Shown here: piece after piece, positions 21,601-24,994 of the stretch | Position numbering within the stretch: position 1 is the stretch's first letter | How the letters are laid out: every line of letters starts with the position of its first letter | From: Bacillota bacterium | GTDB lineage: Bacteria; Bacillota; UBA4882; UBA8346 | Length of the DNA stretch: 24,994 bases | Reading direction: 5' to 3' | Assembly (NCBI GenBank): GCA_023415835.1 | Contig: JAEZJK010000052.1 | Coordinates: forward strand, 1-24,994 | The notes under the pieces: model-generated | What the model was told of the DNA's origin: nothing | The model's database searches: none | What the model saw: only the letters and a program-made list of their open reading frames with translations | Position numbers and translations under genes: made by a program

Positions 21601-22002
21601 TGGATCATCAAAATGGAAAAACATATATTTCATAGACCCATCCGCAAAAGAATCGAAGATCGCACCCAGACAAAACGGTTTATTCTTTTCCGTATCTAGA
21701 ATTTCCACGACAATATAACTTGAAAAATCCATATTCATACGTAAATATATGATTCCTTTTTTTTCATCATCGGTCACATATCCACGAAGATATCCTTTTA
21801 AATTACGATTTGACCTTGGATTAGCGGCTTTATTAAAATATGAACCCGATGTATCTCCAAGAAATAAAAGCTGTAATGCGTCAACAATTGTCGATTTTCC
21901 TACACCAGTCATCCCAGTTAAAAAATTAACCATGTCAAATTCGATTACCTCTTTGGTTAAGAAATGCCAATTAATCAAAAGCATTTTTTTAAGAATTCGC
22001 AT
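18646..22002 (-). CDS. jetC: Wadjet JetC, SMC-like ATPase
   Basis: A 1118-residue MukB-like SMC ATPase, the motor of Wadjet loop extrusion. Walker A is TGMTGVGKST (29-38), the ABC signature is SGGETQ (1013-1018), and Walker B is RLIVFDEAYSKMD with D1050-E1051. Between them are two long coiled-coil arms and a central hinge region (about 480-640). It starts at ATG 22002, overlapping the end of jetB by 14 bases, with AGAGGGAAG upstream. Both nucleotide-binding halves are intact with no frameshift, so the motor should be functional. Confidence 0.95.
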   Translation of the reverse strand: MRILKKMLLINWHFLTKEVIEFDMVNFLTGMTGVGKSTIVDALQLLFLGDTSGSYFNKAANPRSNRNLKGYLRGYVTDDEKKGIIYLRMNMDFSSYIVVEILDTEKNKPFCLGAIFDSFADGSMKYMFFHFDDPIPENLFHVNSIPMNIPVLKEWILRTYGRDRTEESNKGYQEVLKARLGSLNDKFLRLFRKAVPFTPDLDIKTFIAEFLIDAQNKVDIQDMRENIRYYKQMEQEAEIVKKRCQTLDQIKNNYLDYQEESQRLIVQAYLIDRALEEETKQEIISLIDQIDSKKHDLQQINLRLSTLEGELFQVKEIERQLIEEKAISNIEQQLTKLTQQKQNLEEKIDTAQKLGERFKKRIESYLRPWNEVFQNNQNDKTLAMSGFQRLNEVKNQVSNLLTPLQKNDFFDIEEKNFYQWRNLMLEGLLPKLRNKYEDLRIDMKKIQEELIRIKKELEGLRSGIKPYDQKLLDLQSTITTELSRKFHQEVKPAIFCELLDIKDPHWRDAIEGYLYTQRFYLLIKPEYYIDALSVYDRLKFEKGFFDLGLVDLEKVVNLKPKAEIGSLAEEIVTSDPFARAYVDYLLGRVMKVERVEDLRQHRTAITPTCMLYQNFVARQLDPKRYKTPYIGQRAIEEQIRQKTLKNQELMEQFTQDEPLLNQLNDWIHLKIPGEDDLQYAFEDRETYKGITHLNELIQEVIQKIGELDLNYLNRLNERIDETRNKEKQLENEKTNLEKNYGGITNEVERISIFEIPTKEEIAKQKKDYILTTYNQDWITEYGEPRFQNELKARIKPQAVQSAFHSQVARTKSQRDFKWGELVKKREQYNSQYKSSMDSWAPFNNDYDQENDRLNQTLLPQYEAKIRDAKEKAQIQFQEDFISKIRGNIEIVERQIMDLNDALKNVPFGRVRYHFHCSANELYKDFYNMIKDEMLLEGYNLFSPAFQERYRDTIDRLFSLIVTTEEGVLSAEQQAEIEENLKKFTDFRTFLDFDLKELEDGREIRLSRTIDVKSGGETQNPFYIAVLASFVQIYRVKQVGFNNTFRLIVFDEAYSKMDHQRIKESIKLIKSLGLQVILAAPTEKIGDIAPFVDRNLCVLRLKNQAIVRAFDPQQSETYA

Positions 22003-22672
22003 CTTCTTCCCTCTCTTTCGTTGGGGCGACTAAATCCAAGGGTATTGTGTTCTGTGTTGTAGCAACATAATCTTTATCACTTTCATTTTGAACCATTTTA
22101 TATAATTGTTGTATTTTTTCTCCTGAAACCAGGAAGAGTATCGAAGGATAGATTATCAATTGAGTCTCGGGTTCAGTCCAATCGCCTTCTACTTTATCGA
22201 TAATGTTATATTCTTTTAAAGTAACAAGGGCCTCTTGAAGAGATTTATCCGGTGGTTTTTTGTCTATTAGACTCAATAAAATCATCTTTTCAATAATTTC
22301 TCCAATGATAATGAGGACATCTTTTCGTAATGATATTTTTTCCCGCCCTTCTTCGTAAATTAAACGCAAAGTATAAAGTAGGTATGTAGTTAGTTTATCT
22401 AACCGTACCATTTTGGTTCCTTTTTTAATCGAAGCTACTGCTACACCATAGCTTTGGTCAATTTGAATAATCCACCCCATAATCTCTAAATAATCTCTAA
22501 GCAGAGGGTAATTACGTTCAATAAACCGATATTGTTTATTAATAACCGTTACCTTATCATGAGGTTCAATAATTTCGCGTACGATATAATTTGACGAAAG
22601 GAGTATATTGATGATATCTGCAAATTGTTCTTTTTCTTTCTCTGAAAGCTTGGACCATTCTTCTTCCCACAA
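21989..22672 (-). CDS. jetB: Wadjet JetB, KITE (MukE-like) subunit
   Basis: A protein of about 227 residues, helical with winged-helix character (SLRKDVLIIIGEIIEKMILL, then ALVTLKEYNIID), matching the small KITE partner that bridges kleisin and SMC heads in Wadjet complexes. The TTG at 22672 is chosen because GAGG (22684-22681), at the end of jetA, lies 8 bases upstream; a GTG at 22681 overlaps that site. Its position between the kleisin-like jetA and the SMC gene jetC is the standard Wadjet order. Identification rests largely on that context because JetB sequences are poorly conserved. Confidence 0.85.
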   Translation of the reverse strand: MWEEEWSKLSEKEKEQFADIINILLSSNYIVREIIEPHDKVTVINKQYRFIERNYPLLRDYLEIMGWIIQIDQSYGVAVASIKKGTKMVRLDKLTTYLLYTLRLIYEEGREKISLRKDVLIIIGEIIEKMILLSLIDKKPPDKSLQEALVTLKEYNIIDKVEGDWTEPETQLIIYPSILFLVSGEKIQQLYKMVQNESDKDYVATTQNTIPLDLVAPTKEREEDANS

Positions 22673-22677
22673 AAGTA

Positions 22678-24099
22678 TCACCTCTTTTTTATATCGAATA
22701 ATGGGATTCTATAACCGTTAATGATTACATATCCTTCTTGAAATTCTATAAAATACGGTATATCAGGTTCATCGTGTTTAATTACAGCTAATAAAAGCCT
22801 TATAAAATCATCGATAATATCAAGCTTTATTTCTTGCGAATTAAGTTCATTGACACTCTTAAGTTGTTTCATTATATAGCTTACAATACTTTCATGAGAA
22901 TAACTGTTACGAAATCTTTCTTTAAGGTGGTTCAATTCTTTTTCGAGTTCGTCTTTTGTAGGTGGTATAGGGGAACTTTCTATACTTGGATTATGTTTTC
23001 GCCGCTTTGCAGGTTCACGATACAAGGAATCTTCAGTCAAGAAACCGACATTCATTAGGTTTAGTCCTTCTTGCATTTGTTCAACCAAAAGGGAAAAGCG
23101 GGAATCAGTAACTTTAGGTAATCTTTTTAATACTTCTATCAGCTTTCCTTTAAGATCACGATCAGTATTTAATAAATATTTCATACGTTCTAAGGAAGCT
23201 CTGGTATAAGTTGTATTCTTTTTATCAATTTCTTTAAGAATTTGATCCACATTTTCATAAGTATCAGTAATCTTACCGATCATATGGATAATCTCTTGAC
23301 GAGCATCCCATTTTGACCCATTAAAACCTTTTTTAATTAATTGTTCTGATAGTAAATCAACAATAGATGTTTGTTCGTCAATTCTTGAGATTTGCCATGA
23401 GCGGAGAATATTAAGAATCCTTGGGCGAAAACGGGGTATACTGTCAAATGTTTTTAAAGGATGATAGATTCGGTCAGTAATAAGTATTTTATATTGATCA
23501 AAATGCTCAGCTAATAGTTGGTAAACTTCATTTTGTTCCTGAAGTTTTTGATAATATCGCCGGATATTATTAAGTAAACTTTTGAGACTATCCCATAACT
23601 CTTCTGTTTTTTGATATGCTTGATTAAGTGCATCATACATATAATCATCTCGTTCATGATCAGCTGTCCGTAATGTTGCGTAAGTGGAGTAAACTAAAGA
23701 ATTATATTCTTTTGGCTTATTATCTAGTAATTCATAAAAGACATTTAAAATACGGATGGCGTAATCTGGTACTGTTACAAACTCTTCAAATGAATGAGAA
23801 TAGAATTCTTTCTCTAACCACCCGGTTTGGATAAACTTTCGGACCAAAAAATGGGCTAAACTAGAAAGGTTATTCCTAACCTTGGTAAATTCTACTTCAT
23901 CATCTCCTTCATCCAATTGTAATTGGAGCATTCTATCTTCTAAACTACCAATTAGTCTAACAATTAATGATTCCTTTTGAATCATTAATTCTTGCTTATA
24001 ACATTCCCTCACAACAAATAAAGCATCCAGATAAATCTCACGATTAATCGAAACTAGTGGCTTAAATAGATTTTCCGGAATAATATCATATAAGCTCAT
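22678..24099 (-). CDS. jetA: Wadjet JetA, kleisin (MukF-like) subunit
   Basis: 473 residues, almost wholly helical and charged. The N-terminal start MSLYDIIPENLFKPLVSINR is typical of Wadjet JetA family proteins, and the C-terminal region ends in a small winged-helix-like segment (YFIEFQEGYVIINGYRIPLF). It links the JetC heads and the JetB dimer into a ring. It starts at ATG 24099 behind GAGGGATTAA and is the first gene of the operon, 69 bases after the TnsE-like gene. Size and start suggest the type III-like group with DUF5716-type JetA, but I cannot fix the subtype without alignment. Confidence 0.88.
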   Translation of the reverse strand: MSLYDIIPENLFKPLVSINREIYLDALFVVRECYKQELMIQKESLIVRLIGSLEDRMLQLQLDEGDDEVEFTKVRNNLSSLAHFLVRKFIQTGWLEKEFYSHSFEEFVTVPDYAIRILNVFYELLDNKPKEYNSLVYSTYATLRTADHERDDYMYDALNQAYQKTEELWDSLKSLLNNIRRYYQKLQEQNEVYQLLAEHFDQYKILITDRIYHPLKTFDSIPRFRPRILNILRSWQISRIDEQTSIVDLLSEQLIKKGFNGSKWDARQEIIHMIGKITDTYENVDQILKEIDKKNTTYTRASLERMKYLLNTDRDLKGKLIEVLKRLPKVTDSRFSLLVEQMQEGLNLMNVGFLTEDSLYREPAKRRKHNPSIESSPIPPTKDELEKELNHLKERFRNSYSHESIVSYIMKQLKSVNELNSQEIKLDIIDDFIRLLLAVIKHDEPDIPYFIEFQEGYVIINGYRIPLFDIKKR

Positions 24100-24168
24100 T
24101 TAATCCCTCAACACTAATTTAATGGTAAAGATTTACTATATTAGTTATTGTTTCCTTTTACAAAAAAG

Positions 24169-24795
24169 TTATGCTATTATTTTTTGCACTTTTTGAAATA
24201 TTCTTTGTCCCCATAAAAACGGATCTGAAATAGTATGTTTAGCCCAATCAACTTGGATGTTTTCTTTCTTTAGTTCTTCTTTCGCCCAATTGCCTTTTCC
24301 AACAATATATTTATTAATAATCTCAATAGTTGTACCTATAACATTAGGACTAAATATTAATGTTGAAATACCATGATCATCTGATACATCAAATTCAATG
24401 ATATAGACCTGCTTTTCATTGCTCTTAATTTCTACAAAAGTAAATTTCCTCGGATTTGTTCCACAGTAAGCCAAAACTGATTCGGCGGGAACCATACCAA
24501 TAGAATAATCAATCGTAAGTTCCTCATCCAATTCCTTTACTATATTGAGTGCTTCAAAGAACTTTTTTAACCCCCGGGGAATAACCTTATCCCTAATATC
24601 TACAATTGGGGAAAACTCTCCGGCAGGGAGAATACCTTTATGAGACTCATCATTAAATGAAATTTTAATATCTTTAAGATTGTTTTTATTAGGATTAACT
24701 CCAACTGGAATCATCTCCCGCTTAATCCCATCGATATTATCTTCAATGCGGTTTTCTTTGATATTAATTGTTTCTTCTTCTTCATGTACAGGCAT
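24169..24795 (-). CDS. tnsE: TnsE-like protein, C-terminal domain
   Basis: 208 codons from ATG 24795, which has no good ribosome binding site. Residues 115-205 resemble the C-terminal DNA-binding domain of the Tn7 target selector TnsE. The strand FTFVEIKSNEKQVYIIEFDV, then SDDHGISTLIF (131-148), parallels the LLEVDASDG...LST segment of TnsE. WAKEELKKENIQVDWAKHTI, then DPFLWGQRIFQKV, parallels its W...N/HP...W.xR ending. TnsE directs Tn7 to replicating or mobile DNA. The basic Ser/Arg/Lys linker expected before this domain is present upstream but lies behind a TGA. The same-strand position just ahead of the cargo operon matches tnsE being the last tns gene. Identification is from memory of the family. 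Confidence 0.6.
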   Translation of the reverse strand: MPVHEEEETINIKENRIEDNIDGIKREMIPVGVNPNKNNLKDIKISFNDESHKGILPAGEFSPIVDIRDKVIPRGLKKFFEALNIVKELDEELTIDYSIGMVPAESVLAYCGTNPRKFTFVEIKSNEKQVYIIEFDVSDDHGISTLIFSPNVIGTTIEIINKYIVGKGNWAKEELKKENIQVDWAKHTISDPFLWGQRIFQKVQKIIA

Positions 24796-24994
24796 ATCGC
24801 TTCGAATTAAGATCGGTTCTCTACCGCTTCTGGAGCCAGTTTTACTCCGACTGATTTTAGCCTTTGTCTGACCTTTTCTCGATAAAACAGACAGTCAAGA
24901 GTTAGGTTTTTGCTCAGGAACTCACATTTTCTTTAATTATCGAATTTCCGTATACTAGGCCGCTTTTTTCGTACGGGAATATTTTTTCAAAAAT
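24796..24994 (-). pseudogene. Upstream part of the tnsE-like gene, with a stop and a frameshift, running off the window
   Basis: The frame of the TnsE-like domain continues upstream through a basic linker (LSVLSRKGQTKAKISRSKTG, then SRSGREPILIRSD) to a TGA at 24895-24897. Beyond it the same frame reads VPEQKPNS back to another TGA at 24922-24924. In a different frame, 24994-24917 reads IFEKIFPYEKSGLVYGNS, then IIKEN, which looks like coding sequence running off the edge. A small insertion around GTGAGTT (about 24918-24926) plus the in-frame TGA would explain both breaks. Confidence 0.45.

Overview
The window looks like the chromosome of an anaerobic Bacillota (clostridia-like) bacterium. The reasons are strong AGGAGG-type ribosome binding sites, a CWB2-repeat protein, a DUF2935 protein, a Cys-rich four-helix copper-binding protein, frequent TTG/GTG starts and moderate-to-low GC. 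It falls into two parts that meet near 12.6-12.7 kb. The right part is visibly more AT-rich.

Left part (1-12.6 kb). A 21-bp tandem repeat block (280-489) and a helical repeat protein (693-1397) are followed by a stretch crowded with gene remnants: a small membrane protein (1583-1719), a paralogue fragment (3478-3570), a MerR-type promoter with a decayed merR start (3550-3692), a headless LacI regulator (3766-4437) and the tail of a LamG-like secreted protein (4443-4689). Intact genes among these encode a CWB2 protein, a Cys-rich metal-binding protein and a DUF2935 protein. Next comes a long minus-strand series: arsR, an ArsP-type permease, a thioredoxin-like protein, an ACR3 arsenite exporter, a 5'-truncated marR, then hgcA and hgcB, the mercury-methylation gene pair. 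I see no strong terminator between acr3 and hgcA, so hgcAB may be read from the ArsR-controlled promoter. A small His/Cys membrane protein diverges from arsR, followed by an acyltransferase-3 gene.

Right part (about 12.6-25 kb), read here as a Tn7-like transposon. Three widely spaced TnsB-like sites (12715-12860) face into it. At the far edge is a TnsE-like C-terminal domain (24169-24795), with damaged tnsE sequence upstream that runs out of the window. Between them lies the cargo: small hypothetical genes, an XRE regulator under a 41-bp palindrome, a ribbon-helix-helix/zinc-ribbon protein between two matching operators, an intact IS21-family insertion (15069-17249, AATTT target duplication), and a complete Wadjet jetABCD operon (17354-24099). 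Four more TnsB-like sites at 20-22 bp spacing (12611-12688), pointing the other way, abut the left end. They look like the right end of a second, adjacent element.

Functionally, the left part handles metals and metalloids (arsenite efflux, mercury methylation, possible copper storage). The right part is a mobile defence island whose Wadjet operon would exclude plasmids. The Tn7-like assignment is an inference from end-site architecture plus TnsE resemblance; tnsABCD, if present, would lie to the right of this window.
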